Assembly: GCF_001704415.2 (NCBI RefSeq)
Contig: NC_030824.1
Coordinates: 35,211,022 to 35,275,021, forward strand
Length of the DNA stretch: 64,000 nt
Direction: 5' to 3'
Source: Capra hircus
Taxonomy: Eukaryota; Chordata; Mammalia; Artiodactyla; Bovidae
The notes beneath the pieces are model-generated. The model had not been told where the DNA came from and searched no databases. It was given only the letters and a program-made list of their open reading frames with translations. The position numbers and the translations under genes were made by a program. Shown here piece by piece: positions 46,466-57,007 of the stretch (positions are counted from its first letter, which is position 1; the number at the start of each line of letters is the position of its first letter).

Positions 46466-46638
46466 TTGTTGTGTTCAACTTTTTTACAAACACCTGGATG
46501 GGAGCTCACCAGACTCCTCTGTTCACGGGATTTCCCAGGCAAGAATGCTGAAGTGGGTTGCCATTTCCTTCTCCAGGGGATCTTCCCACCCAGAGACTGA
46601 ACTGGCAGGCAGATTCTTTACCACTGAGCCACCAGGGA
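46466..46638 (-). mobile_element. Bov-tA SINE, diverged
   Basis: CTCACCAGACTCCTCTGTTC through CAAGAATGCTGAAGTGGGTT to TTTACCACTGAGCCACCAGG, with a deletion in the head region. Confidence 0.85.
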
Positions 46639-48028
46639 TGATAGATACACTCTGGACATAGCATATCACCTTATTCAGCATGTTTATTCATTGCTAATTA
46701 CAACTTGTTCTTCAGTGGTATATTCCATTCTTTTGTCATATTCTGTCAGTATTTTTGCCTTAGGATATATTTAAATCCACCAGATGGTCAGTTCTGAAAT
46801 CAGATTGATTATGTTCTTTGCATCCAAAGATATAGAAGATCTATACAGTCAGAGGGGAAAAAAAAAAAAAGACCTGGAGCTGACTGTGGTTCAGATCATG
46901 AACTCCTTATTACAAAATTTGTGTGTTTGTGTGATTATACAGAAGAGGTGACAAATAGATTCAAGGGATTAGATCTGATAGATAGAATGCCTGATGGAGA
47001 TTTGCAACATTTGTACAGGAGGCAGTCACCAAAATCAAGCCAAAGAAAAACATATGCAAGAAGGCAAAGTGGTTGTCTGAGGGGGTTTTACAAATAGTTG
47101 AGGAAAGAAGAAAAGCGAAAGGCAAGGGACAAGGGGAAAGATATACCCAGCTGCATGCAGAGTTTCAGAGAAGAGCAAGGAGGAAAAGAAAGCTTTCTGA
47201 AATGAACAATCCAAAGAAATACAGGGGAAAATTGAATGGAAAGGACAAGAGATCAAGAAAATTGTAAATATCAAGGGAATATTTCATGCAATAATGGGCA
47301 TGATAAAGGATAGAAACAGTAAGGACCCAACAGACACAGAACAAGACATAGATTAGGAAGAGGTGGCAAGAATGCACAGAAGAACTATACAAGAAAAGTC
47401 TTAATGCCCAAATAACCATAATCATGTGATCACTCACCTAGAGCAGGACATCTAGAGTACAAAGTCAAATGGGCCTTAGGAAGCATTACTATGAACAAAG
47501 CTAGTGAAAGTTACAGAATTCTAGCAGAGGTAACGAAAATCCTAAGAGATGATGCTGTTTAAAGTCCTGCATTCAACATGTCAGCAAATTTGGAAAACTT
47601 AGCTGTGGCCGCAGGATTGGAAAAGGTCAATTTTCATCACAATTTCAAAGAATAGCAATGCCAAAGAATGTTCAAACTACCTTACAATTGCACTCATTTC
47701 ATATGGTAGCAAGGTCTTTCTCAAAATCCTTCAAGCTATGTTTCATTAGTACATGAACTGAGAACTTCCAGATGTACAAGCTGGGTTTTGAAGAGGCAGA
47801 GAAACCAGAGATCAAGTTGTCTACATTCACTGGATCATGAAGAAAGCAAGGGAATTTCAGAAAAAATGTTTATTTCTGATTCATTCACTACACTACTGTC
47901 TTTGATTCTCCGTCTTTGGCTGCAAAGAATATAATCAATCTGATTTCAGTCAGAAAGCAACAGTTAGAACTGGACATGGAGCAACAGACTGGTTCCAAAT
48001 AGGAAAAGGAGTACGTCAAGGCTGTATA

Positions 48029-48391
48029 TTGTCACCCAGCTTATTTAACTTATATGCAGAGTACATCATGAGAAACGCTGGGCTAGAAAAGGCACAAGCC
48101 AGAATCAGGATTGCCGGGAGAAATATCAATAACATCAGATATGCAGATGACACCACCCTTATGGTAGAAAGTGAAGAGGAGCTAAAAAGCCTCTTGATGA
48201 AAGTGAAAGAGGAAAGTGAAAAAGTTAAAGCTCATCATTCAGAAAACGAAGATCACAGCATCTGGTCCCATCACTTCATGGGAAATAGATGGGGAAACAG
48301 TAGAAACAGTGTCAGACTTTATTTTGGGGGTTCCAAAATCACTGCAGATGGTGATTGCAGCCAAGAAATTAAAAGACGTTTAAAACTATAA
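48029..48391 (+). pseudogene. BovB reverse transcriptase C-terminal fragment
   Basis: Frame begins at SPSLFNLYAEYIMRNAGLEK and carries NNIRYADD (catalytic box 48140-48151) and MVESEEELKSLLMKVKEESE, then a small deletion shifts the frame before SENEDHS. The remainder resumes after the L1 at 49655-49873 (SRDITLPTKVRLVKAMVFPV ... WCWRRLLRVPWTARRSN). No endonuclease in sense orientation. Confidence 0.88.
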
Positions 48392-49603
48392 AACTCCTAG
48401 AGGAGAACATAGGCAAAACACTCTCAGACATAAATCACAGCAGGATCCTCTATGATCCACCTCCCAGAATTCTGGAAATAAAAGCAAAAATAAACAAATG
48501 GGATCTAATTAAAATTAAAAGCTTCTGTACAACAAAGGAAAATATAAGCAAGGTGAAAAGACAGCCTTCTGAATGGGAGAAAATAATAGCAAATGAAACA
48601 ACTGACAAACAACTAATCTCAAAAATATACAAGCAACTTCTGCAGCTCAATTCCAGAAAAATAAACGACCCAATCAAAAAATGGGCCAAAGAACTAAATA
48701 GACATTTCTCCAAAGAAGACATACGATGGCTAACAAACACATGAAAAGATGCTCAACATCACTCATTATTAGAGAAATGCAAATCAAAACCACAATGAGG
48801 TACCACTTCACACCAGTCAGAATGGCTGCGATCCAAAAATCTGCAAGCAATAAATGCTGGAGAGGGTGTGGAGAAAAGGGAACCCTCCTACACTGTTGGT
48901 GGGAATGCAAACTAGTACAGCCACTATGGAGAACAGTGTGGAGATTCCTTAAAAAATTGCAAATAGAACTACCTTATGACCCAGCAATCCCACTTCTGGG
49001 CATACACACCGAGGAAACCAGAATTGAAAGAGACACATGTACCCCAATGTTCATCGCAGCACTGTTTATAATAGCCAGGACATGGAAACAACCTAGATGT
49101 CCATCAGCAGATGAATGGATAAGAAAGCTGTGGTACATATACACAATGGAGTATTACTCAGCCATTAAAAAGAATTCATTTGAATCAGTTCTGATGAGAT
49201 GGGTGAAACTGGAGCCAATTATACAGAGTGAAGTAAGCCAGAAAGAAAAACACCAATACAGTATACTAACACATATATATGGAATTTAGGAACATGGCAA
49301 TGACGACCCTGTATGCAAGACAGGAAAAAAGACACAGATGTGTATACCAGACTTTTGGACTCAGAGGGAGAGGGAGAGGGTGGGATGATTTGGGAGAATG
49401 GGAATTCTAACATGTATACTGTCATGTAAGAATTGAATCGCCAGTCCATGTCTGACGTAGGGTGCAGCTTGCTTGGGGCTGGTGCATGGGGATGACCCAG
49501 AGAGATGTTGTGGGGAGGGAGGTGGGAGGGGGGTTCATGTTTGGGAACGCATGTAAGAATTAAAGATTTTTAAATTTAAAAAAAATTAAAAATTAAAAAA
49601 AAA
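48383..49603 (+). mobile_element. Young L1, 1.2 kb, 5'-truncated, inserted in BovB, with TSD
   Basis: ORF2 C-terminal region, complete 3'UTR and an A-rich tail, with a 12-bp TSD AAAAGACGTTTA (48371-48382, 49604-49615). The innermost, hence youngest, layer of the 46.8-50.8 kb nest. Confidence 0.95.
48385..49289 (+). pseudogene. L1 ORF2 C-terminus, one frameshift
   Basis: Reads TIKLLEENIGKTLSDINHSR, then PSEWEKIIANETTDKQLISK. A missing base near 48723 (ACATACGATGG instead of ACATACAGATGG) shifts to 48726-49289, an uninterrupted 187-codon frame: MANKHMKRCSTSLIIREMQI, the intact Cys/His cluster CWRGCGEKGTLLHCWWEC, DPAIPLLGI, WIRKLWYIYTMEYYSAIKKN and the natural end HQYSILTHIYGI. The Cys/His cluster is in consensus form here, unlike the copy near 1.66 kb. 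Confidence 0.92.
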
Positions 49604-50302
49604 AAAAGACGTTTACTCCTTGGAAGGAAAGTTATAACCAACCTAGATAGCATATTGAAAAGCAGAGACATTACTTTGCCAACAAAGGTCCGTCTAGTCA
49701 AGGCTATGGTTTTTCCAGTGGTCATGTATGGATGTGAGAGTTGGACTGTGAAGAAAGCTGAACACCGAAGAATTGATGCATTTGAACTGTGGTGTTGGAG
49801 AAGACTCTTGAGAGTCCCTTGGACTGCAAGGAGATCCAACCAGTCCATTCTAAAGGAGATCAGTCCTGGGTGATCATTGGAAGGACTGATGCTAAAGCTG
49901 AAACTCCAATACTTTGCCCACCTCATGTGAAGAGTTGACTCATTGGAAAAGACTCTGATGCTGGGAGGGATTGGGGGCAGGAGGTGAAGGGGATGACAGA
50001 GGATAAGATGGCTGGATGGCATCACCAACTCAATGGACATGAGTTTGAGTAAACTCCGGGAGTTGGTGATGGACAGGGAGGCCTGGAGTGCTGCAATTCA
50101 TGGGGTCTCAAAGAGTCGGACACAACTGAGTGACAGAACTGAACTGAATGTCTTTGATTGTGTGATTCACAACAAACCACGGGAAATTCTTAAAGAAACG
50201 GGAATGCTAGACACCTCATCTTTCTCCTATGGGTCAGGAAGCAACAGTTAGAACCAGTTCAAATTCAGTCTTGAATGTTCATTGCAAGGACTGATGCTGA
50301 AG

Positions 50303-50570
50303 AGAGGGAGAGGGTGAGATGATTTGGGAGAATGGCACGGAAACATGTATAATATCATGTAAGAAATGAATCGCCAGTCTAGGTTTGATGCTGGATACAG
50401 GATGCTTGGGGCTGGTGCACCGGGATGACCCAGAGAGATGGTAAGGGAAGGGAGGTGGGAGGGGGGTTCAGGATTGGGAACATGTGTACACTCGTGGCAG
50501 ATTCATGTTGATGTATGGCAAAACCAATACAGTATTGTAAAGTAAAATAAAGTAAAAAATAAATAAATAA
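50303..50570 (+). mobile_element. L1 3'UTR fragment in old BovB
   Basis: About 270 bp of L1-BT-type 3'UTR (GTGAGATGATTTGGGAGAAT ... GCTTGGGGCTGGTGCACCGG ... TTGATGTATGGCAAAACCAA) ending in an (AAAT)n-like tail. BovB resumes at 50571 with AGCTCCAATACTTTGGCCAC. Only a trivial AAG overlap is seen rather than a proper TSD, and about 6 bp of BovB are missing at the site. Confidence 0.88.
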
Positions 50571-50803
50571 AGCTCCAATACTTTGGCCACTTGATGCAAA
50601 GAGCCAATTCATTGGAAAAGGCCTCGATGCAGGAAAAAGATTTAAGGCAGAAGAAGAGAACAGCAGAGAATGAGATGATTAAATAGCATCACTGCTGAGT
50701 CAATGAACATGAATTTGAGCGAACTCCAGAAAACAGTAGAGGACAGAGGAAACTCGCATGCTGCAGTCCAGGGGGTTGCAAATAATCAGACATGGCTTAA
50801 CTA

Positions 50804-50822
50804 CTGAACAACAACAACAACA
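50804..50822. repeat. (CAA)n microsatellite
   Basis: Short tract at the 3' end of the old BovB. Confidence 0.8.
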
Positions 50823-51744
50823 AAGACTTAAATGACGAATAGAAAGTCATGATATAAACTTTTAGATTATCTCACTGAGGATTTGCTATTCCTGTTCAGA
50901 TGTGATCTGGAATTTTCTTTTTTGGTCACTGTTAAAATGTGGCAGATGCATTTTTGTCCCCTACACCACAATATATTTTTTTTAAGTTCTCCTCTGTCTG
51001 ACTAGAGTGATACTAATTCTGAACTAACAACCATGCTTTGGGGTCATCACAATACTAGAAGAGCTTTAAAGGCAGTACTATGAGCCTTCTAAAAAAAAAA
51101 TTCCATTCTTCATTTTTCCTTATTATAAGAAACTTGATATTTATAGAGCAGAAAAATAAAGTTAAAATGTTCGGTTTTTCAAGGTCCTAGAAGGCTAGCT
51201 ACTTAACATTTTAGGACAATCATTTCTGCTATTATTTGACTGAAAATCTTCTATCCTAACCTAACACTCTTCTATTGTTGGGGAACAATAAGCTCCCTCA
51301 TTGTTTCCTCACTGATCATGATTTCCCATGTAGTGTGTGACCAAGACATGCAGTCCTGTGCAGGGTAGGGTTTCGTTGAGACATTAAGAGAGGCCAGTTG
51401 GCTGACTTCCGTCTGTACACTCTGATCTTTCTCATTTGCCCTCTTCTTGGCTACCTGCCTGGAGGACAGATGGGTTGACCAGAAGGGGAGCAGCCAGATT
51501 ACAACTGTGAGGGGAAACAATCATATGCTAAAAATGGTAGAGAAGGATGGATATGTCATTTCTGAACTATTTTCTTTCATAGTTACTATTTCACTAGGAA
51601 AATAAACCCTCATGTAGGTAAATGAATTAACTTGTATATTTGTTACAATGCAGCCAAAAGCATTGACCAACTTGCTCACTATTCTCCACATAGCCTGGCA
51701 GATGATAAACAAAGTTTTAAATTTATCAAGTTAGCAATATATCT
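50823..51744. other. Unassigned DNA with a 147-codon minus frame broken once
   Basis: On the minus strand one frame runs 51712-51272 with a single stop (51521-51523). The translated text has no recognised domain. 51290-51510 is less AT-rich than its surroundings. Could be an eroded retroviral or processed-gene remnant or chance; no function is assigned. Confidence 0.3.
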
Positions 51745-52058
51745 TAAGGCCCAGGGCTTAAGTATCTGCCTGTGAATACAGGGGACACAAGTTCAATTCC
51801 CAGTCCAGGAAGCAACTAAGCCTATGAGCTGAAACTATTGAGCCTGTGCTCCAGAGCCCATGAGCTGCAACTACTGAACCCACATGCTGTAACTACTGAA
51901 GCCTGGGTGCCAAGAGCCTGTGCTCCACAATGAAAGAAGCCACTGCAATGAGCAGCCTGAGCACCGCAACTAGAGTGGAGATCCTGCTCACTGCAACTAG
52001 GGAAAGCCCGCGTGCAGCACTGAAGACCCAGCACAGCAAAAATAGATAAATACATATT
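51745..52058 (+). mobile_element. CHR-type (tRNA-Glu) SINE, long form
   Basis: Degenerate tRNA head (CTTAAGTATCTGCCTGTGAA, GTTCAATTCC box), then the CHR body with its repeated motif (GAGCTGCAACTACTGAACCC; GTGCTCCACAATGAAAGAAG; CAGCACTGAAGACCCAGCAC) and an A-rich ATAGATAAATA tail. Distinct from Bov-tA because the body is not Bov-A. Confidence 0.85.
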
Positions 52059-52275
52059 TTTAAAGTATTAAAAATAATCATATGTCTTATATTGCTCAGA
52101 TTAAGAATAAATAATATCCTGTGCTCTTCCGCCCTCCATCTTCCCACTCTGTTTTTCATTTATCACTGCTTGCAGCAAGGAAAGTTTAATCACAGCAGGT
52201 AGTTTCAGTATAAAACAAAGTTCTAAATTCTTTAAGAAACACAAACTATATTTAATATATAGTAAAGAATTTAAA

Positions 52276-52591
52276 TGCTTCCCTGATAGCTCAGTTGGTA
52301 ATGAATCCACCTGCAATGCCAGAGACCCTGGCTCAATTCCTGGGTCAGGAAGATCGCTGGAGAAGGGATAGACTACCCACCCCACTCCAGTATTCTTGGG
52401 CTTCCCCTGTGGCTCAGCTGGTAGAGTCTCTCTGCAGTGTGGGAGACCTGGGTTCAATCCTTGCGGTGGGAAGATCTGCTAGAGGAGGGCATGACAATCC
52501 ACTCCAGTATTCTCTGCCTGGAGAATTCCATGGACTGTATAGTCCATGGGGTCACAAAGAATCAGACACGACTAAGAGACTTTCACTTTCA
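52276..52591 (+). mobile_element. Bov-tA composite: partial copy followed by a full Bov-tA3
   Basis: Two tRNA-like heads in tandem (52276 GCTTCCCTGATAGCTCAGTT and 52399 GGCTTCCCCTGTGGCTCAGC). The second continues through ATTCCATGGACTGTATAGTC to CGACTAAGAGACTTTCACTT, the Bov-tA3 end. Confidence 0.85.
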
Positions 52592-52689
52592 CATTCAAGG
52601 TATTAAAAGATATCAACTTTAGACAAAATGTCTAGGTAGAAAACACTGTTAATGACCATTTCATGCACAGAAATGAAAACTATATTATG

Positions 52690-52810
52690 CTTGGTTGGTG
52701 CATATTCTTAAGCAAGCTGTTTAAAGTTTCTATCCTTCTGCATCCTCATCTGTAAAATGCTAATAATATTTATATTACCATAATTTCATAATTAAAGCTC
52801 AGTAAGTAGT
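52690..52810 (+). repeat. MIR SINE fragment
   Basis: CATCCTCATCTGTAAAATGC then TAATAATATTTATATTACCA and ATTAAAGCTCAGTAAG fit the 3' half of MIR. Confidence 0.65.
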
Positions 52811-53249
52811 ATATGTCAACTTTTTAATATGTTTTCAGACATAGGTATTATTAAACACAGAATATTTGCTAGAGAGCCCAGCTTTGTCCTGGGAGCAGAG
52901 GATTAATTTAATTTTTGTACAATTAATCTCTTGCAGGCTGATAAGTCTCCAAGGTGGGAGTTTTTTTCTATAGATGATATTAAAATCTATCTTTATTGAG
53001 TGTGCTACTATGAAAAAGAGGTAAGCAAAATATGGGGTATATTTTACCTAACTCTAGAGCTATGCAGAGAAGGGAAATCATGAAGGAAAAAAATAGAGGC
53101 TATAGAGAGAAGATCACTTGCTTGAAACTGTAGAATGCTGCATGCTTCCTAAGTTGATTGCCATTTGCATCCATGCCTGACAGCTTCTAGAGTCTGTAAG
53201 GCCCAGAAAATAAACACTACTTTTCTCTTAAGCTCTTATAGGTAGAGTT
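52811..53249. other. Unique DNA
   Basis: Nothing recognised. Confidence 0.5.
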
Positions 53250-53261
53250 CTTGGTGTGTAT

Positions 53262-53585
53262 ATATTTAGTCGCTCAGTGTGTCTGATTCTTTGTGACCCC
53301 ATGGACTGTGGTCAACCAGGCTCCTTTACCATGGGGATTCTCCAGGCAAGAATAAAACTGGAGTGGGTTGCCATGCCCTCCTCCAGGGGATCTTCCCAAC
53401 CCCTGGATTGAACCCAAGTCTCCCACATTCAGGCAGATTCTTTTCAGTCTAAGCTGCCAGGGAACCCCAAGAAGATTAGAGTGGGTAGCCTATCCCTTCT
53501 CAGGGGATCTTCCCAACCCAGGGATTGGATTGGAATCTCCTGCAATGCAGGCAGATTCTTTACCAGCTGAGCTATCAGGGAAGCC
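53262..53585 (-). mobile_element. Bov-tA composite (full plus partial head), with TSD
   Basis: 324-bp minus-strand element with two head regions (53446-53466 and 53561-53585), flanked by a 12-bp TSD CTTGGTGTGTAT (53250-53261, 53586-53597). The single TSD shows that both parts entered as one unit. Confidence 0.92.
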
Positions 53586-53597
53586 CTTGGTGTGTAT

Positions 53598-53905
53598 TAG
53601 GAACTGCTCTTTGCATGCACTTACTCAAAATGTAAAATGTAGAAATAAAAACAGAATTCTTTTTTCATTTATTTTTGGTTGTTTTTTTTTTTGCAATACT
53701 GTATGGATATGGGGATTTTCTACAATATCACTGAAGTCTAATCTATGGCTCCACAGTATTCAGAGGCTGTTGTGTTGACAGTTACAGTGATTCTATCTTT
53801 CATCTTGATAAACACAAAGTCAGTGAATTTTTAAGCTCAGAAGTTTCTATGGTGTTTTCTGATACCTGCTTACTTGTGCCTCAGGTAGAAGGTCCTCTGC
53901 AGGTC
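53598..53905. other. Unique DNA
   Basis: No recognised element. T-rich run near 53676-53690. Confidence 0.5.
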
Positions 53906-54281
53906 CATTTTTTAAAAATATTTTCATTTTATTTGGATAATTGCTTTACAATGTTGTGTTTGTCTCTGCAGCAGAACAATGTGAATCTCATATATATACA
54001 CATATCTCACCCTTTCACCCCCCATCCCTCCCTTCTATGTTGTCACAGAGCACTGCTCTGGGATCCCTGTATTATACAGCAGCTTCCCACTAGCTATCTG
54101 TTTTACACATGGTAGTATATGTATGTATGTGTGTGTATATATATATATATATGTTAATGCTACTTTCTCAATTCTTACAACCCTCTCCTTCCCATGCTGT
54201 GCCCTCAAGTTCATTCTCTATGTCTATGTCTCTATTCCTGCCCTGCAAATAATTTCATCAGTGTAATTTTTTTAGATTTCA
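53906..54281 (-). mobile_element. L1 3'UTR fragment (artiodactyl L1)
   Basis: TTGCTTTACAATGTTGTGTT, CAGCAGAACAATGTGAATCT, TTGTCACAGAGCACTGCTCT and CTCTATTCCTGCCCTGCAAA are landmarks of the artiodactyl L1 3'UTR in reverse. A TATG/TG/TA microsatellite (54113-54153) is expanded inside. It is cut at 54281 by BovB. Confidence 0.8.
54113..54153. repeat. TATG/TG/TA compound microsatellite
   Basis: Within the L1 3'UTR fragment. Confidence 0.8.
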
Positions 54282-54650
54282 TCAGTTCAGTTCAGTTCAG
54301 TCGCTCAGTCTTGTCTGACTCTTTGCGACCCCAGGCCTCCCTGTCCATCACCAACTCCCAGAGTTCACTCAAACTCATGTCCATCCAGTCGGTGATGCCA
54401 TCCAGCCATCTCATCCTCTGTTGTCCCCTTCTCCTCCTGCCCCCAATCCCTCCCAGCATCAGAGTCTTTTCCAATGAGTCAGCTCTTCACATGAGGTGGT
54501 CAAAGTACTGGAGTTTCAACTTTAGCATCATTCCTTCCAAAGAACACCCAGGAATGATCTCCTTTAGAATGGACTGGTTGGATCTCCTTGCAGTCCAAGG
54601 GACTCTCAAGAGTTTTCTTCAACACCACAATTCAAAAGCATCAATTCTTC
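54282..54650 (-). mobile_element. BovB 3' end, left arm of a head-to-head pair
   Basis: About 370 bp of the BovB 3' end in reverse, from the terminal CAGTT units to CATCAATTCTTCGG, where a sense-strand BovB begins without a gap. Confidence 0.9.
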
Positions 54651-54651
54651 G

Positions 54652-55828
54652 GCAGAGGAACCAAAGATCAAATTGCCAACATCCGCTGGATCATCGAAAA
54701 AGCAAGAGAGTTCCAGAAAAATATCTATTTCTGCTTTACTGACTATGCCAAGCCTTTGACAGTGTGGATCACAACAACTGTAAAAAATTCCTAAAGAGAT
54801 GGGAATACCAGACCACCTGACCTGCCTCTTGAGAAATCTGTATGCAGGTCAGGAAGCAACAGTTAGAATTTGACATGGAACAACAGACTGGTTCCAAATA
54901 GGAAAAGGAGTCCATCAAGGCTGTATATTGTCACCCTGCTTATTTAACGTCTATGCCGAGTACGTCATGAGAAATGCTGGGCTAGAGGAAGCAGAAGCTG
55001 GAATCAAGATTGCTGGGAGAAATATCAATAACCTCAGATATGCAGATTACACCACCCTTATGGCAGAAAGTGAAGATAAACCGAAGAGCCTCTTGATGAA
55101 AGTGAAAGAGGAGAGTGAAAATGTTAGCTTAAATCTCAACTATTCAAAAAACAAAGATCATGGCATCTGGTCCCATCACTTCATGGCAAATAAATGGGGA
55201 AACAGTGGAAACAGTGGCAGACTTTAATTTTGGGGAGGGGTCCAAAGTCACTGCAGATGGTGACTGCAGCCATGAAGTTAAAAGATACTTACTCCTTAGA
55301 AGGAAAGTTATGACCAACTTAGACAGCATATTCAAAAGCAGAGACATTACTTTGCCAACAAAGGTTCATCTAGTCAAAGCTATGGTTTTTCCAGTAGTCA
55401 TGTATGGATATGAGAGTTGGAATATAAAGAAAGCTGAGCACAGAAGAATTCATGCTTTTGAGCTGTATTGTTGGAGAAGGCTTTTGAGAGTCCTTTGGAC
55501 TTCAAGGAGATCCAACCAGTCCATCCAACACTCAGGAGATCAGTCCTGAGTGTTCATTGGAAGGACTGATGTTGAAGCTGAAACTCCAATACTTTGGCCA
55601 CCTGATGTGAAGAACTGGCTCATTTGAAAAGACCTTGATGCTGGGAAATACTGAAGGCGGGAGGAGAAGCGGACGACAGAGGATGAGATGGTTGAATGAC
55701 ATCACCGACTCAACAGACAGGAATTAGTGTAAACTCCGGGAGTTGGCGATGGACACAGAGGCCTGGCGTGCTGCAGTCCATGGGGTCACAAAGAGTCGGA
55801 AACGACTGAGCAACTGAACTGAACTGAA
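54652..55828 (+). mobile_element. BovB RT-to-3' end, right arm of a head-to-head pair
   Basis: Starts GCAGAGGAACCAAAGATCAA in the RT and ends at ACTGAACTGAA. Its last ~390 bp are also present, in reverse, in the left arm, giving an inverted repeat with about 0.8 kb between the arms. No TSD was found for either arm. Confidence 0.9.
54658..55549 (+). pseudogene. BovB reverse transcriptase fragment, catalytic box mutated
   Basis: KDQIANIRWIIEKAREFQKN, then a frameshift in the KAFD region (AKPLTVW). Later SPCLFNVYAEYVMRNAGLEE and NNLRYADY: the second catalytic Asp is Tyr (55039-55050). Then SRDITLPTKVHLVKAMVFPV up to 55549. It has TGC (Cys) at the position where three other copies share a TAG stop. 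Confidence 0.88.
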
Positions 55829-55841
55829 AGCTGTTTTTATG

Positions 55842-56026
55842 TAGAGGGATCCCCAACCTCTGTATTTGATGCTTGAGTATCTGAGGTGGAACTGATGTAA
55901 TAATGATGGATATAAAGTGCACAATAAGTGATTTAATCACCCCAAAACCATCCTCCACCCATGATCAATAGATAAATTGTCTTCCATGAAACTAGTCCCT
56001 ACTGCCAGAAAGGTTAGGCACTCCTG
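55842..56026. mobile_element. MER1-like nonautonomous hAT DNA transposon
   Basis: Left end TAGAGGGATCCCCAACCTC and right end GAAAGGTTAGGCACTCCTG form degraded inverted repeats of the CAGGGGTCCCCAACC type. The interior text GAGTATCTGAGGTGGAACTG and AATTGTCTTCCATGAAACTA fits MER1-type elements of hAT-Charlie. Flanking 8-mers (TTTTTATG, TTTATTAA) are only partly alike. Confidence 0.6.
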
Positions 56027-57007
56027 TTTATTAAATGGACACTTTAAAAATTTTATAGTTCTGCTCCTCCACTACTTAGCCTGACATGCTCACTTTATCT
56101 AGAACAACTGCTTTCTATCTAATAAACAAGCATATTTTGATTCTAAAGAGATGTTTCTTTAGAGAATGAAAGCTGCCATGGATTTAACTAAAGGTAAATC
56201 AGAAATCCAGAAGGGCTTTTCCACTACAAATTTCTCTGTGATGAGAAGACATTAACCTCTAAAATGCATCTCTCTGTTCCTACTGGTATTCTTACCACCC
56301 TGGTATAGTCTTCTCCCAAATTCTGCTAGGATTGGTCTATGTGATCAGGAAACTAATAGAAGTGCTAAAGAGTCAGGTTATAAGGACTGTAGGGAGTTCT
56401 CTTGCGGATTCCTTGTTTGCTTATGCTCTTATTCTCTCTCTTTCTTTCCTCACTCACTCTGGGGGGACAAGCATCCCCATTGTGTAAGCAACCCATAGAG
56501 AGGTCCATACAGCAGGGAATCCAAACTCCTTGTGTTCAGACCTCTGAATGAGTTTGGAGAAGATTGGTGCCTTCAGGAGTGTATTGTCCCACAGACAAAT
56601 TAAGTGCAACACATGACACACACTGAGTCAGAACCACCCACTAAGTTATGCTGGGATTCTTGAGCCTCAGAGAGTGTGTGAAATAACACACAATTTCCCT
56701 AACTGTTAAGGTGATTTGTTACACAATAGATATCAAATACAACATATAGATATGAAAATAGATACATGTTTATGTATACATATGTGTATATATATGCATA
56801 TATATTTCATTTAACTGACAAATGTTGCTGATTAAATTTTTTAAGTATTTAAAATTAACATTGATTTCAGCGCAACAGTGGAATAATGATCATATGCCTT
56901 AAAGTAACTTAAAATATAAACACTTACTGCCATCTATTGGTGATTTTAATAACTTCCATGTTTATTTAGTGATGCTTACATTTTTTAGTATGAGCTATAT
57001 TTGAAAT
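56027..57007. other. Unique intergenic DNA
   Basis: No gene. TA-rich tract near 56765-56810. A CTCF-core-like word CTGCCATCTATTGGTG lies at 56927-56942. Confidence 0.45.

Larger units (their letters stand above)
47908..50148 (+). mobile_element. Younger BovB with 5' inversion, inserted in old BovB
   Basis: Flanked by an 11-bp TSD TGTCTTTGATT (47897-47907, 50149-50159). Its first ~40 bp (47908-47947) is the reverse complement of the BovB endonuclease-region segment seen in sense at 46800-46840 and 9030-9070. From 47949 the element runs in sense from GTCAGAAAGCAACAGTTAGA in the RT to the GAACTGAACTGAA end. This inverted-5'-end, collinear-3'-end structure is the mark of twin priming. It is itself split by an L1 (48383-49603). 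Confidence 0.9.
46779..50809 (+). mobile_element. Old BovB LINE, split by a younger BovB and an L1 fragment
   Basis: Old copy in three parts: 46779-47907 (endonuclease end to RT), 50160-50302 and 50571-50809 (to the 3' end and an ACAACAACAACAA tail). Part 1 begins ACCAGATGGTCAGTTCTGAA and retains, in broken frames, text for NQIDYVLCIQRYRRSIQS-like and KGQGERYTQLHAEFQRRARR segments (47073-47267). Part 1 and part 2 join across a duplicated 11-bp target (TGTCTTTGATT). Many substitutions and stops: the oldest layer of this nest. Confidence 0.88.

Noticed and set aside
48726..49289. 187-codon frame as an intact protein
   Set aside because: It is the end of L1 ORF2 after a frameshift; the ATG is internal.
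54282..55828. Twin priming as the explanation for the inverted BovB pair
   Set aside because: Both arms carry the 3' end, which a single twin-primed event cannot produce.
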